In this document: positions 1 through 13,775 of the stretch, in pieces
Position numbering within the stretch: the first letter of the stretch is position 1
Layout of the letters: the number at the start of each line of letters is the position of its first letter
Assembly: GCA_030549335.1 (NCBI GenBank)
Contig: CM060189.1
Location: 29,721,001-29,785,000 of the forward strand
Source: Pontederia crassipes
Taxonomy: Eukaryota; Streptophyta; Magnoliopsida; Commelinales; Pontederiaceae
DNA: 64,000 bases
Reading direction: 5' to 3'
Program-made: the position numbers and the translations under genes
The notes under the pieces: model-generated
Databases searched by the model: none
What the model was told of the DNA's origin: nothing
The model's input: only the letters and a program-made list of their open reading frames with translations

Positions 1-2047
1 TCCATCCTCCCTCGACACCTTCGCGAGGACTAAGCGCACGCTTCCCATCATTCGAGGACGTACGACGATCGACCAATCGCCGACGACAATCGCAACGATC
101 GAAATCCAACCGAAAGAGGTACTGTAGACGTATAAAATCCTTAGATGAAGAAATATAGATCGAATGTCACGTATTTTGATCCAATTATGATAGTGAGATA
201 CATAGAAACATTTTTAATATTGATTGCATCGTGATTTAGCGACCGGAGGTCGGCCAAAAATGAAATTTCCGTCCGGCGGCTCTGTTCGCGCGAAGAATCG
301 GTCGACCGATTTCCCCATATCGGTCGACCGATCTTTGACATCCTATGTCGATATTCAAGTCTGGTCGATCGACCCCATGCGATCGATCGCTTGATTCGGC
401 AGAGGCCATTACGGCCACTCGCGCAACGTCGGTCGACCGACCCCAACGACCAGTCGACCGATCCCGCAACCCTCCCGATGTGCAGCGACCGGTCTACGGT
501 TCCCAGAGGATGGTCGACCGGTTCGGCGCAAGATGAATAGATTGACAAATCTCGATCAGTCGACTAATCCAATGACATCGGTCGACTAATCCAATGACAT
601 CGGTCGATTGGTTCAACGATATCGGTCAACTGGTTCTATATTAACGGTCGACCGGTCCATTTACAAAAATAATTCTAGACCTTAAAGAAAATGACTAAAA
701 TGTCCTTGAAGGGCCAGAACCACCATGGTTCGGCCCATATTTTGACAGGCCCATTTAAGGACTGGTTCCACATAGTAAGACGTATAATGAGCTTTTTCAC
801 AGGAAGAGGACTAGACTTTGCCCTCTTCTCTGAATATTGATTTCAAACCTCACACATGTTAAAGAAGATAAATATAGTAAAGATAAAAGAATGGGATAGC
901 TATGCGTTGTTCAAGGTATTGATCAAGGTATGGTATTATGAGGGACAGGTAGCTGTGCTGAGGAGACAGTACATCTACTGATATTGACTACCACTGTTCC
1001 TGGACCACAGACCCTCTCTCACCTGTGCTCCGAATAAGAGTGACGAGATCCCGCACTCTTCTCCCACGGGGGCATATATGGATATATTGCATTATGCCAG
1101 AGGGAAGGTAGCTAAGCCGAGGAGACATTGAACATACGGGTCCTCAACGACTACTCTTCCTGTGGTACATGTCATCTCCCACCTGTATTCCAAAAAGGGT
1201 ATGCCACAGCATACACTTTCCCTTCCATGGGCATCCTGGCGACATATTGTATAGAGACACCTCTAGCTTCCCACTTAATTAAAGTCGAGCTCGCATAGGA
1301 TAACAAACATCAAGGACCTTATAGTAACGTAAAAGACGTAGTACCACACAGAGCATAATAGAGTATAGTATTGAATAACAGAGTATGGTAATGAACAAAG
1401 TAAAGTATAGTAAAGTATAATATTGAATAAGCTATTGTTAAAGTAAAGGATAAAGTACAGAACTGTATGTGTATGGTTCATAACCTATAGAGATCAAGGT
1501 ATTGGAACTAATGAATAAAGAATCTGATCATTGATTATCTTTCATCAGATTATCATTTCATCATCTATATGTCTATATGTATTGGGCGTTAGCTCACGGG
1601 CATTCCATGCTCCTGCTTTGGGATTTTGCAGGTGAGAACCCTGCTTAGGGAGGAAGTGGATAATGCAGAGCTTCAGGATGGCAGCACATGACTTATAGAG
1701 AACCCACAAGATTTCCGCCATTTGTCTTCTGCATTGAATTATCTAATTTTATACATATGAAACACTTTAATTTCCCTTTTCAACCTTGCATATGTTGTTA
1801 ATTCCTAGAACTATTTGAATTATCCTCATTTTCCTATTTTCTTGAACTATGTCACGTCATGTGACACCTTTGAATTTCAATGATGTTTCTTCCGCATTCT
1901 CTTTTCATTGTTATTTCTCTATCGTTTCTCTTGTCGCGTGTGTTATATGTTGATCGGTCAAAGTCAAAATAGTAGTAGGTAGTGTATCGCTCCCTCGGTC
2001 AATCTGACTGCCAGCGTAGTAGGAGGGCTAATTTTGGGGGCGTTACA
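1..2047 (+). mobile_element. Ty3/gypsy-type LTR, 3' part (left end outside window)
   Basis: The stretch ends in GGGGGCGTTACA at 2047, the same type of terminus as the gypsy LTRs at 30.5-36.6 kb (GGGCGTTACA). It is directly followed, with no linker, by a copia RNase H coding remnant. No long coding region is present. Two internal blocks stand out: many GGTCGACC/GATCGACC-like motifs at about 300-660, and a diverged tandem duplication of about 150 bp at about 930-1250 (GAGGGACAGGTAGCT and GAGGGAAGGTAGCT, each followed by GAGGAGACA). Calling it a gypsy LTR is inference from the terminus and from the shared CGCTCCCT-GGTC motif near 1990. The left end is not in the window. Confidence 0.5.
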
Positions 2048-2491
2048 GATTGGGCTAACTGCTCCATTGATCGTATCTCAACGGGTGGATATCTCATTTA
2101 TTTTGACAACAATCTTATCTCATGGAGTGCAAAGAAGTAGAAAACAATATCTCGATCATCCACCAAATCAGAATATAAAGCTATTGTGAATGCCACTGCT
2201 GAACTTATTTGGCTCAGGTCCCTTCTTGAAGAACTTGGATACTCGCCTCATGCTCCTCCTATGTTATGGTGTGACAACATTAGTGCCACTTACCTTACAA
2301 CCAATTCTGTGTTTCATACAAGAACCAAGCATGTGGAAGTCGACTATCATTTTGTTCAAGATGAAGTTGCTGGCAATTGTTTGTCCGTTCGCTACATGTC
2401 AACAAAGGATTAGCTGATTGATTTAATGACAAAGCCATTAGGGACCTCAAGGTTTCAATTCCTACGTGATAAACTTTGCCTTGGACTATGA
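2048..2491 (+). pseudogene. Ty1/copia RNase H remnant (3' end of pol)
   Basis: Read from 2048, the frame gives [53 protein letters not shown] and LMTKPL, the standard order of blocks at the C-terminus of copia pol (RNase H). It is broken by a stop after SWSAKK (about 2138) and another at 2411, and the natural stop is at 2489. All upstream copia domains are missing, cut exactly where the gypsy LTR ends. The gypsy LTR probably inserted into or recombined with this element. It is not a functional gene. Confidence 0.85.
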
Positions 2492-2503
2492 CCACATCGA
2501 AAT

Positions 2504-2690
2504 TGTAGAGGCATATTAGAACACATCAACACTCTTGGAAAGAGTCCTCCTTAACACTCGTTCCATTACTATCACTCATTTCACTCCGTTGTACATTATG
2601 TAAGTATTAGTTATTCTTGTAAATATATAATCTCTGTTCATTATTAATAAACTCAAGCTGTGCATTTATTTTTCATTGCATTCTTGTGCT
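2504..2690 (+). mobile_element. Probable 3' LTR of the copia remnant
   Basis: Just downstream of the pol stop a TG-starting segment (TGTAGAGGCATATTAG) leads into an AT-rich stretch with TTCTTGTAAATATATAATCTCT, typical of the polyadenylation part of short copia LTRs. There is no second LTR in the window to fix the borders, so the right end is approximate. Confidence 0.45.
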
Positions 2691-2699
2691 CTAATGGGG

Positions 2700-5190
2700 G
2701 TATGAAAAAAATTGAGTACAGACATGGAATTTAGAAGTAACTCATATATATAGATGAAATTTCAATTTGAAGTTTCGAAACTCAAAAACTCCACTTCAAC
2801 AACAAAATACTTTCGGAATGGAACCTAACTCGATAAAAATTCCATCAAAACAAAACTCGAAATCAATTAAAAAATTCTAATCCTTCGAACATAATTTTAG
2901 ATTGGAAGCACACAATTATGTGCTTAAGGATCGATTCACAAGGAAAGTGATTAAATTATCATGCTTAATCTAAACTACTTCATATAAAAAGTAAATATGA
3001 AATTTTGTAAAAGTAGATAGCATTTATTGAAATATGTAATGCCAAAAATAAGTGTCATTATACTTTTTTTTTATAAATTTGTCACAAACAAATGAGAATC
3101 AAAATATTAATTACAATAATAGATACTATGTTTATATGTTGTTTCCTATGCAACTCAAGGACTTCATGACATGAATGATTCCATTCTATCACCTTCTAAG
3201 ATTCTATCACTCTAGACTACAAGACTAAAGTAACTCATTTGGATACAAACTTCACTTTCTCATAGTTGGGATAGTTTGAAATGAAATTCGTATAAGTGAA
3301 TTCATCTCTCGGCCTTGTCCTACACACTTCAATTCAAACTTATCCTCTCAACCTTACTTGATAATGGTTATTAATACATCTTAATACACAATAAAGTTTG
3401 ACCTCAATTTACAACAAAATCACTAGCAAAATTAAGTATATCCTTCTCGAATAAGAACAAATAATATGAATTAACAAAATCATAGCATATTCAATATTAA
3501 CTCACATGACAATACATATTAAAAACGTATACATAGACACAAAAAGCATTAAGAATAGAACTGACATCAAAGTTGTAGAAATTAATGCATTGAGAAAATA
3601 TGAAGAAACAACATCCATACAAGATTTTTCTATCTAATTGATTGTTTAGCAATACATGCATGAATAAAGCTCCAAATATTAAAACACAAGAATTCAGATT
3701 CATGTCCATTACAGATTGCATAATAACTCACTCATAAAATAAAAATTGTAAGAACAAAAAATAGGAACAAAAGTGATTTAACTCGATCTTCTTCCCTCTT
3801 GATGATAGAATAATGACCGAACTTCTAAAAGTGGTCACCTCTTCCTCCTTTTATTCTCGAGTTTGATTCCACCTTTCTCGCCAATCTTTTTGGCATTTTT
3901 TGGTCTTTTACTACTATCTTTAGAACTTTCATGCAATTGAAAAAAGAGACATATGCATGTTTTGTGGTGTCAATTTCTATCAAAAGAAAAGAAGTTGGGT
4001 TATCTATTGAAATGTCTCAATGTAGCATCCTTCAATCGAAGTGGCTTGTCATAAAAACATCTCTATCCATTGTAATTGTAAGCGGTTGTCAAATATATAA
4101 TATAGAATAATTGGGCGTAATATATAGATTTGAAATTGATCATATTGTTAACCAATTCAACTGGTATAATAAAAAAATATAGACTCAAATTTGACCATGC
4201 TCCTCAACTAAATAAATAACACCTAAAGTGTGAAAAAAACATAGACTTCACATTTTTGCTCTTAAATAAAATAATTAACCACTTACCACGGTTTCCACTT
4301 TACTCTACCATTATTTTTTAACTCTAATTTTGTTAATCCTTATTTTGACCCTTTATTATTATTTTTAAAAAAATTAATTGCACATTTAGAAAGTAACAAA
4401 ACTAAATAGATAAACATATACTTTTAATTTTAGAGAATATTTTTTATATTTTCCATTTTCTTTTCAAATAAATAAAATGGTACACATGTAACTAGATAAG
4501 TAGAAGAAAGTAAAGTTAACACATGGGTATGAAAACCTTTTTAGTACTTTTGTGGAATACTAGTTTTCAAACATTGAAATAAAAAGATACAAATTAAAGA
4601 AGCACAAGTAAATGCAATAATGTCCACTTACTAAAGAGAAAAAACCTTCTTTTTAATTATGCTTGTTTGCCAACTTAAGTATTTTTATTAAATATTTTAG
4701 TACTATTTTGTATTTGATAATTAAAAAAAGCTTATACTCTTTATTTATGTAGTGGAGCTACTATTCTTGAATATCATAATTGAAGAAAATGTAGAATGAT
4801 GGAAAAATAAGTCCTTAGCAACATATAATTTAATTTATTGGTTTAATATTCATTAAATAATAAATTCACATTTCAAATAAATTTTTTTAATTAATTAGTT
4901 TTTGTTTTTCATTAAGATAAAATTTTAATATGTAGAAAACATCATAAAAATAGATAATTTCAAATTGAGCTTATTTATAAAATTTAATAATTATAATAAT
5001 GTGCATAAAATGGAATGCCAATTGTGTTCTAAGAGTCAATATTAATGCGACCGACCGATATTAATAACCATCTAATAAAAATTAATCTAATGGAATATTT
5101 TCATTTTAAAATAAAAATTATGTCCATTAAAATTATTGATATTTTAATATATAAATATTCTTTATATTGAAAATCAGATTATTTCTTTTA
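2700..5190. other. AT-rich intergenic DNA
   Basis: No open frame resembles a known protein. The sequence is strongly AT-rich with short poly-A/T runs. Nothing more can be supported here. Confidence 0.5.
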
Positions 5191-5194
5191 ACAC

Positions 5195-5625
5195 CACCCA
5201 CATATAATTTGTTTTCGCATGTAATCTTAAAATATAAATTTATAATCTTGAGTTACTGAACTTAACTAAATTTGACATTTAAGTTCTTCCATTAAATTTA
5301 ATCTAAATTTTGTGAATTGTCATTTTTAACCTTACATTCCTATTACAAAAAGTATAGTTGAAAAAAAAAAAATCAATACAAGTAAAGCTATTAGTTAATA
5401 ATAATATTTTCTGCAATATAATGCTATGCTAATAGTTTTTTATATTAAAAATCAAGGGAAAATTGTCATTTTGTATTATTGAAAAATAACTTAATACAAT
5501 TTGATTTAAACTTAATGAAATGAAGTAACCATTAAACTGAATAAGCTTAGAAATTTGAATGTATAAATTTATAATTTAAGATTAGTTGTGGAAAAAATTA
5601 TAATTTTAAAACTGTTAAACGAAAT
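5195..5625. repeat. Foldback (inverted-repeat) element
   Basis: The left arm near 5205-5280 (AATCTTAAAATATAAATTTATAATC) and the right arm near 5545-5620, read on the opposite strand (AATCTTAAATTATAAATTTATACATTC), match as an imperfect inverted repeat around an AT-rich loop. The pattern resembles the elements at 19.07-20.07 kb and 26.19-26.65 kb, so it is taken as the same repeat type. Borders are approximate. Confidence 0.5.
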
Positions 5626-5629
5626 AATC

Positions 5630-8600
5630 CAAAAAAAATACATACAAAATTATAGTCGATAATTGGACCTGCCCTGCCTAGGGTTGATTCCCAAGACAAC
5701 CCTGGTATGGATTCCCCAAATTAAAGAAAACTTTTCAATCCTCCTAAAACTTCAATCTAATTTTCATCCTAATACTCAGATAAATAAACTCCCCTCAAAA
5801 GTTGACCTATCCTCTTTTTTGTGCTCCTCTCAATCCTTTTTTGTTCTCCAAACTCAATTCTTTTTTTTTTTTTGTCTATATATTACACGTCCATGCATAG
5901 TTTTGCTATACTATATATCTATCTATATTATATTCCATATTCTAGTTTTAGATGATTTGTGATTGGTTGTGCATCGAGACATCTTGCTCCTAATTTGTAG
6001 GAGCCAAGTAGGTAACGTTACCAATGCTATAATAAGCAGGCATTGACATGAATATATTCTGTTAATTATTCGATAAGTGTTTTGTAATTAATTCGAAAAT
6101 TTTCTCTTATATAGCTTTTATCAATTTAGGTTTCGAATCTCTATATGTTTCGAGTTACAATTAACGTCAATTATGCGAATACATCGCTGATGCATACTCG
6201 CAGTCTTTATGTTTCTTATCCTCTTCCAATTCCAAAATCCATAGAAAAATAAAAAATAAAAGTCAAGTTCAAATGTGAAAAATTTCTCTTCAATCCCAAA
6301 TATGACAAAATGTCCTGTTCCACTGTTCCAGGGGAGAATTAAAACTGGTGCAAATCCAGGTAACGGTGGAACTGGAATTGTATCGTGGCCTGTCCAAGGC
6401 TCATACACCAGGGTACATCATTTCCTTTCAAAGGACACTTTAAAGTATCAACGCTGCGTGGAACTAAAATTTTAATCCAATTTCTTGGTTTCTTATGCTT
6501 CCAAAAGTAGGAGTTCTCACCATATAAAAGTCCTTAATATTTGTGGGAGTAATGCTAGGATTTTATATGCAGGTGGTTCGCAATTATCGGAAACCCAACA
6601 GTAACTGCGTTTTTTTTTTGGTCGCATGCCTTCTTTCACTGAAATGTTTCATGCTGTCATCCTGTTTCTTTTCTGTTTCTAGCAAATTAGAATATCTTAT
6701 ATACAAATGGCTAATATGAAATTTGATTCTACGTACCTTGCAGATTTGCTTGGGGGTGGTTAGTGCTGTTGTTCTGTTCTTCGTTGCGTCATGCAGCCAT
6801 GGGGGGGCCTTGGTGGTGTGCTTTGGTTGGAAGTGTCCTGTTTTGTTCAGGTTCTTCCATGGCTACCAAATAGTTGATAACCAGATTGTTTATAAAACAT
6901 GCATTATGGAGAATGGTTATAGACTTAATTAATCAATATCTCTGCATTCATCAGAAGCACTTTCCCATGCATGGAATTCATGAACTCTGAATGTTGATTG
7001 AATGTTTAATCTCTCTGCAATCATCAGGAGGAATGCTGTAGCAAGCGAATCTTGGCCCAGATGCCTTTATCAATCATTATTATTCTGATGTATCCAGATA
7101 AATAGATTGAGCTACTTGCTGGAGAGAGAATGAGAGAGAGACAGTTTATAAATCTTTGACAGGAATTTTGTTCTCTTTATGGTGGTTCCCTTGTCTGCAG
7201 ATGACTCAAAGTTGTGTAACAACAGGCCTTAATGTGACACAGCTCTTAGCATGCTTGACTTTGGCAGGCCAACAACAGAGAACATCAGTGCCATCATAAA
7301 GAGCATATGAACAAGCGTCTGATGTTAGACTTCTCTCTTGCATTTATTATACATGGCATCAAATCCGAGTAATTTCTTATCACTCCCCAACTGTTGTAAA
7401 AGAGTATTTTCAATTTACAATGCGAATTCCTTCCTTGTGAAGGTTGAAAAACAAGTTCACACCTGTCCTGGTTTTCAAGTGAGGAAGGAATATATAAAAA
7501 CGCCATATGAACAAAGGACCCCTCCCCTGTCAGCTTCTCCAAATAATTAAATGCAAACTTTACGTGTCTTACTTGCTGGTTCTTCCCATTGGCTTATGTT
7601 ATTCGTTAATCAAATTCAAAAAAATCTGAGCATGCGCCTTGAAAATTTTCTATTTAAGGATAATATCAAGCTCGATTGCAGGCAGGACATTTTACCAGTT
7701 AATTAAGCTGTCACACAAGTTTTATATCAGAAGAAGGTTTGACATTCTTATTAGTCTTCCACAGAAGAATACAACGTTTTCTTTGCAACGGGCCACCTAA
7801 ATACCCACCTTTGTCTGATTCATGTATGGGCATATTGCTGGTATTGCTCATAATTAATACCTCCACTAATTAATCAATAATTGGTGGTACACATAAATTA
7901 TTCGTATGGTGGTTTGTGCAGCACTTAAATATTGAGCTCACACCTCATCTGAAAAGGACCCTCGCCCTATCAGAGAAGGCTTAACAACGAGTTCCATGGA
8001 GCCTAAAATGATCATTAAATTTTGGAAATGTTCAGTTCCGTGCTGTTAGTGCATGCAGATCTAGCTAATACACATGGGATCAGGGTTACATTGGATCAGC
8101 AAATCTAAGCAGAACTGCTGCATTTTTTTTTCTCTTGAACCATAAAGCAAAGATGGCTGCATCTGTGAGGTACACAAATCTTTGAAGGGGTGGTGGTGGT
8201 GGTGGCAGGGTTTTAGGTATCTGACATGGAATGGATGTTGACCCATGAGCAGAGAGATAATCTCAAACAAATCCATCGTAATTGGCCGGGATTATTAAAC
8301 AAGTACATCTGCCTGTTGCTTGTTGGCTGATTGCACCAGTCTCATATTTGAGAGGGGCATATGGATTACATATATGGCATAAACATATGAAATATGTGCT
8401 TGTCAATGAGCTATCTTTTTTTAAAAAAGAAATATATGTCAAAGTAATCTCACACATCTTTAAAGGCATTGTTAAGTGGGAGTAAAACTAAAGCCTTTGG
8501 GTGTTGCATGCATTTGTTTAGTGCAAAGGGTCTTGTCTATTACCTTTCAATACTCTTCTTTTTTTTTTTCAAGTCCATATCTCTGAATAGCTCAAGAGAT

Positions 8601-9100
8601 GAGCCAATGAGAATATCGAGTTGGTTACAAGGAGTGGAGTTGGAGTCAGTACTTCTAGCTGCTTCATGACAAAAGCCACCGTATTTCTTTCTGAAAGAGA
8701 ACAAAAGCCTACCATTATTTCCTCTCTCTCTCTCCTTTTTCTCCTTTCTCTCTCCTCCCTCTAGTTTCACACAAGTTGCATGGAGACAAAGTCTACAAGG
8801 ACGAGATCTTCTCTGGGCACCATAGTTGAATTTGAACAGTGAAATAATTACGGTCGTAAGTGCACAAGGTTCATACAAACTCACAGAGGACAGAATCCCC
8901 CGATATGAACTGGTTGAAGGTGCGAGAGGAGAGAGACACACACATAGCTGGGGAGTTTGCTACCTGGTGCAAGGCCTGATCCATCTGCATGCCCTTCCAA
9001 CATGGTACTCTTGTTGCTGCCTTGTTTAGTTCTCTCTTTGTGTTCAAGGGGTGCCATCATCACCTTTCTTAATTCCTAGCTTACTGATCAATGCAAGTGC
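5630..9100. other. Intergenic region upstream of the TGA gene
   Basis: No recognisable coding exon. It holds poly-pyrimidine runs (about 8725-8762 is a CT-rich stretch), a short GGT/GTG microsatellite near 8190-8205, and AT-rich filler. The last 1-2 kb probably includes the promoter and 5' UTR of the TGA-type bZIP gene that follows, but no specific element can be assigned. An open frame at 6275-6475 was examined and matches nothing I recognise. Confidence 0.4.
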
Positions 9101-9204
9101 AGAAGGCCTGAGGCTCGTCAGGAGCTGCAGAATTAGCTGGGGAAGGATCTAACACGCAGAACAGCCCTGAACAAGAAGAAGAAGAAGAAAAGGAATTTAA
9201 GCAT

Positions 9205-12200
9205 ATGAGAAATATGATTCGGCCTGGACAAGAAGGCCCTCGAGTTGCAGACCGCAGGGTTGGCGAATCAAGCAGCTGCATGAACGATCCGGGATCTTCC
9301 TCTCAGCTCGTCTCCTTTGGAATCCGTGGCGCCACTCCTGCCGCTGCGACCAATTTCTTGTATTGTTTCCAATACTTCTTTTCTCTTCTTTTATCCGGTT
9401 CTTCTTCGTGTAGTTGATTATATAGTTCTCGAGAATTTTGTTCTGAGTTCTAGGAAAGATTTGCTCACACTTTTTTTCTCCATGACTTCATATGTTTTTA
9501 AATTCTTATTCAAAAGGTGCACGGGATGCCTTCTTTTATTTCCTTTGCTGCAAGCACCACCTCTTTCTCTATCTCTCCTTCTCCCTCTCTCTCATTTATC
9601 AGTTATCAAATCATTTAGTGGCCTCCTTATTTTGTGATATCTGCTACTTTTTTCCACCTCTTTTCTGCTTTATAACTACCTGTGCATATGCTGTTTCCTC
9701 ACTCTTTTCATTGGATTACACCTCTGACGACCAATTTCATAAAGTTTTTAAGCCTAATCCATTCACAGGGGTCCCTCTTAATCTTCTCATCTATCCACTC
9801 TTCTCTTCTTTTTTAATTCCACTCTGTATCCTTTTTCCCATTTTGTTTCCTTTTTTCATGTTGAAAGAAAGTGGAATAAATTACTATATGCTTCATTTCC
9901 ATGAGTCAACAGATACCCATAAGCATTCATGTCATGAACAGAGGCACAAAAAAATGCTCCTCTTTTTTTTTGTTTGTTTGGCTTTTAATTCTTTCTGAAT
10001 GGTTGCTGCTTGGTGAAATGGGTTTCGTTGGCTTCACCAGTGACCAGGAAGGCGCTGCTTACTTCGGGGAGTTGGAAGAAGCCCTAATGCACGGAGTTGA
10101 TGGCATCAGGAAAACCGAAGAGGAAAAGTGTAGGGCTCTCTTTCTCTCTCTCTCCTTCCCTCTTTCTGTCTGTCTTGGTGACCTTTTCCAACCTTAACCA
10201 CCTCAGTGAAAAGCTTCTCTCTCCTGCCCCACAAACATAAGAAGGCTTTGCCTTTTAGGCCACAGCGACCATATGGAGCTGTGCTGTGACACCTCCATAC
10301 ATGGCAAAGCCCCCGCTCTCTCTCCTCCATATTCCTACTATTTTAACTTTCTGCAGCTCCTACAGAAGGAAGGCATAAGTTCCTTTTGGGACACTGACAC
10401 CTGAGTCTCTCAGTTTCTTTCTCATATTTGGTGCTCTTCTCTGCTATCTCCCTGCAGCTTACTTGACAGCCAGGCCTCCCCCCACACTGGAGATCTTCCC
10501 ATCATGGCCAATGAGGCTCCAGCAAAATCCCAGAGTAAGGTCCTGCGTACCTTTTTGACCTCGGTCAGTAATAAAACTTCTGGGTCTAGACTCTAGATAA
10601 AAAAATATACCAGTAAACTATGACAACATTTTTTCTTTCAAAAAAGAAAAAAAGAGGTGATCTGTTGCTGTTCCATTAGGCTTTATCAGTGCCCCTTTTG
10701 TTTATTACCATCAGGGGAATTCACAGTCAGCAGGGAGCACTGATTCGAGTTCAGCTCAGCACACTATATCTCAGATGGAATCAGACTCCCCGGCAAGCAA
10801 GAAGGCAACCTCAGAACAGTCTGGTGACAGGAAACAGCAGCAGCAGATGATGACGATGGCAGGTGGTGGTGCCTCCAGGCCTGGAACAGCCACAAATCAT
10901 CAACCCACAGCCCAAGAAAAGGTTTGCCTACTGTTTGCACTGGTGCAAATCCTTTGGTTTCTCAGTTTCATACTCCATCCTCTGAAGATTTTATAGATAT
11001 ACATGAAAAAGACTTCCACCTTCGCATTCTACAGTTTAAAACTGTTCGTTAAGGAGACAGAATAACTAACACCGTGGTAATAAGTATGTAACGCCACCTA
11101 TTCTACTTGATCCATAGACTTTCTGACGTATAAAGTTGCCGTGTTTTCAGTTCTCTTCAAATCAATTACCAATGAAAGGAGATTATACTATAGCGATTAA
11201 CTGATCCTTCTCTTTTTTACTTTACCTTCGACTTATTACATAGACATATGAGTTGGACTCAAGGATTTTAGTTCTTTGTTACAACTAAGCAATATGTGTT
11301 CTCGTTGTTCTTAAATGATTTCATAGATGTGCATAATCTATATGCTATGTACGTATCACAAGGCATGAAAACTCCGCTGTTGAATTTGGAATCCACTTTG
11401 AACATGATGTTTCGAGTTGCACTTCTGATGTTTCTGTTTACTTTTCCTGGTTCTTCCATCAAACTTTAGTCTCTCTCTTCGTCTCTGTGATCCATATATA
11501 TATATCTTATTAATTAAAGTAACAAGTTTAATTTCCTGTTGTCACACAGAGGAAGATGGCCGGTCCAACTGCAGCAAAAGACGGAAAAATAGTTGATGCC
11601 AAGGTCTACTTCCTTCCCTAACTCCTCCCTCAATTCTCTCTCATGAACAGTGTCAGATGTGGATCAGGTCCTTGGTCTGTTTATATAATCTTTCAACTCT
11701 GGACAGCTGTGTGCGCCCATCAAAGTGCAGATGTGAAGCATGCCACTTGAAAGAAAAAAACAATGTAACCAATGACTTGGAATCATACCCCAAAGAATAT
11801 GAGAAACTGTGATATAATAAATTCGTGTATTGCCTAATTAATCTCTAACATTAGGTCAATACATATATCTATACCGAACTGTATCATTAGCTAGTCGACT
11901 TAGAATAGTGCTCACATTTGAATCCATATTTCTTTTTTATGTTCTTCGTTACTTTATCTAAACTTTTTTACCTGTAATAATCAGACGCTAAGGCGCTTGG
12001 CTCAGAATAGAGAAGCAGCCAGGAAGAGCAGACTGAGAAAAAAGGTGGAATTCAGAAAAAAAAAACACCAAGCAATCTACCAACTGCAATAATATGTTAT
12101 CTTTATACTTTGACATGAGCAATAATTAATCTCATTTGAACAGGCGTACGTTCAAAACCTCGAGACCAGCAGAATCAGGTTGCAACAGTTGGAGCAAGAG

Positions 12201-13712
12201 CTCCAGAGAGCAAGATCACAGGTTCGGGAACTGTTTCCATTTTTATGAGATTGCAATTTCTTGCACAAACATCATCCTACTAATTAATGTGCACTTATCT
12301 CCAATTAAATATCGTTGTGTTAGGGCCTCTTTTTAGGAGCAGCGGGCAATGCAGGTGGACCTGTCAGTTCAGGTATCATAAGAAAGATATATATAGGAGG
12401 ATCTTAATAATTCGGATTCATGGGATTTATTTTCTATTCGATCTATCTGATTACATGATGTAAAATAATGATGATAATAAATTAATTCGCGCTGATGCAT
12501 GCAGCTGCAGCGACGTTCGACATGGAGTACTCGCGGTGGCTGGACGACGATTGCAAGCACGTGGGGGACCTCCGGGGGGCGCTGCACGCGCACCTGCCGG
12601 ACGGCAACCTGGGCGTGCTGGTGGACGAGTGCATCAGGAACTACGACGAGCTCTTCCAGCTCAAGGGCGTCATGGCGAAGACCGACGTGTTCCACCTCCT
12701 CAGCGGCATGTGGACGACGCCGGCGGAGCGTTGCTTCCTGTGGATGGGCGGCTTCAGGCCCTCCGAGCTCCTGAAGGTTAATATAACACCTCTTCAAAAG
12801 CCATTTCATACAACTGCATGCATGATCTCTTCCTGGCCTTGCCAACATCGTCAATTGCAGTGCCTTTCGGCTGCATGGCCAGCCGATCGACCACATGCAT
12901 GTTATATGTAGCACGTAGTAGCTTGCAGCTCTCAAAGGTCCATGCAATTAGGATACCATGCATGCTGATGATCCCGTACGTGCGCACGCGTGCGTCCGTG
13001 CAGATTCTGATGCCTCAACTGGATCCGCTGACGGAGCAGCAGCTGTCGGAGATCTGCGGCCTGCAGCAGTCGTCGCACCAAGCGGAGGAGGCGCTGTCGC
13101 AGGGACTGGAGCAGCTCTACCTCTCCTTGGCCAAGGAAGTGGCCACCGGCTCCCTCACCGACGCCGTCGACGTCAGTAACTACATGGCCCACATGGCCGT
13201 CGCTCTCGGAAAGCTCACCGACCTCGAAAGATTTGTCCGGGAGGTGACCTAATTAATCAACTCTTTCTCTCTCTCATCCTTCCATGAGTTTTCTTTATCA
13301 CACACAGTTAATTAATTGAGTCCTGATTATTCAGAAAAGAAAACGAAAAAAAAAGATAAAAAAAGAACATAAAGGTTCACAAATTTAATCAACTTGTTGC
13401 TAGTTATGTTCTTGATCACGAAAACGATGTCCCCGTTGAGACTTTTGTGTTCCATATGTGGTGTGTGGAACACTCCAAAATTAAAGGGCATGGGACTTGG
13501 ATCTAACAATTTCAGAGTGCTCCATGCATTTACAATTTCTAAATTAAAGGCATCTTTCCTTTGTATACTTAAATAATTTATTGATTGCCTATGATTTTAT
13601 AATTCGCATAGGGCCTAGTGCTCTAGATGAGTGTGAACCCCTCTGAGGACTTCACCAATTGACATAAATAATCAATCTGAAAACTAACTCTAGCAGGGTA
13701 TGGAGCTGATTC

Positions 13713-13775
<63 letters not shown>

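Noticed and set aside
141..548. 135-codon - strand frame with repeated GRST/VDRS words
   Set aside because: Produced by the GGTCGACC motif repeats in the LTR; not a protein family.
6275..6475. 66-codon frame with PGNGGTGIVSWPVQGSYTR
   Set aside because: Not recognised as any domain, no splice partners found; probably chance.
8061..8276. His-rich frame (HHHHHP) on the - strand
   Set aside because: Caused by the GGTGGTGGT microsatellite near 8190-8205.
9317..9998. Two long + strand hydrophobic frames (106 and 168 codons)
   Set aside because: They run through intron 1 of the TGA gene, which is pyrimidine-rich (Phe/Leu/Ser codons); no family match.
12536..12781. Open frames rich in Arg/Ala/Gly on the + strand in exon 9-10 region
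   Set aside because: Shifted frames over real TGA exons; the family frame is the one beginning AAATFDMEY.
12369..12947. 192-codon open frame on the - strand
   Set aside because: Antisense shadow of the GC-rich exon 9 of the TGA gene; high GC3 opens the opposite frame.
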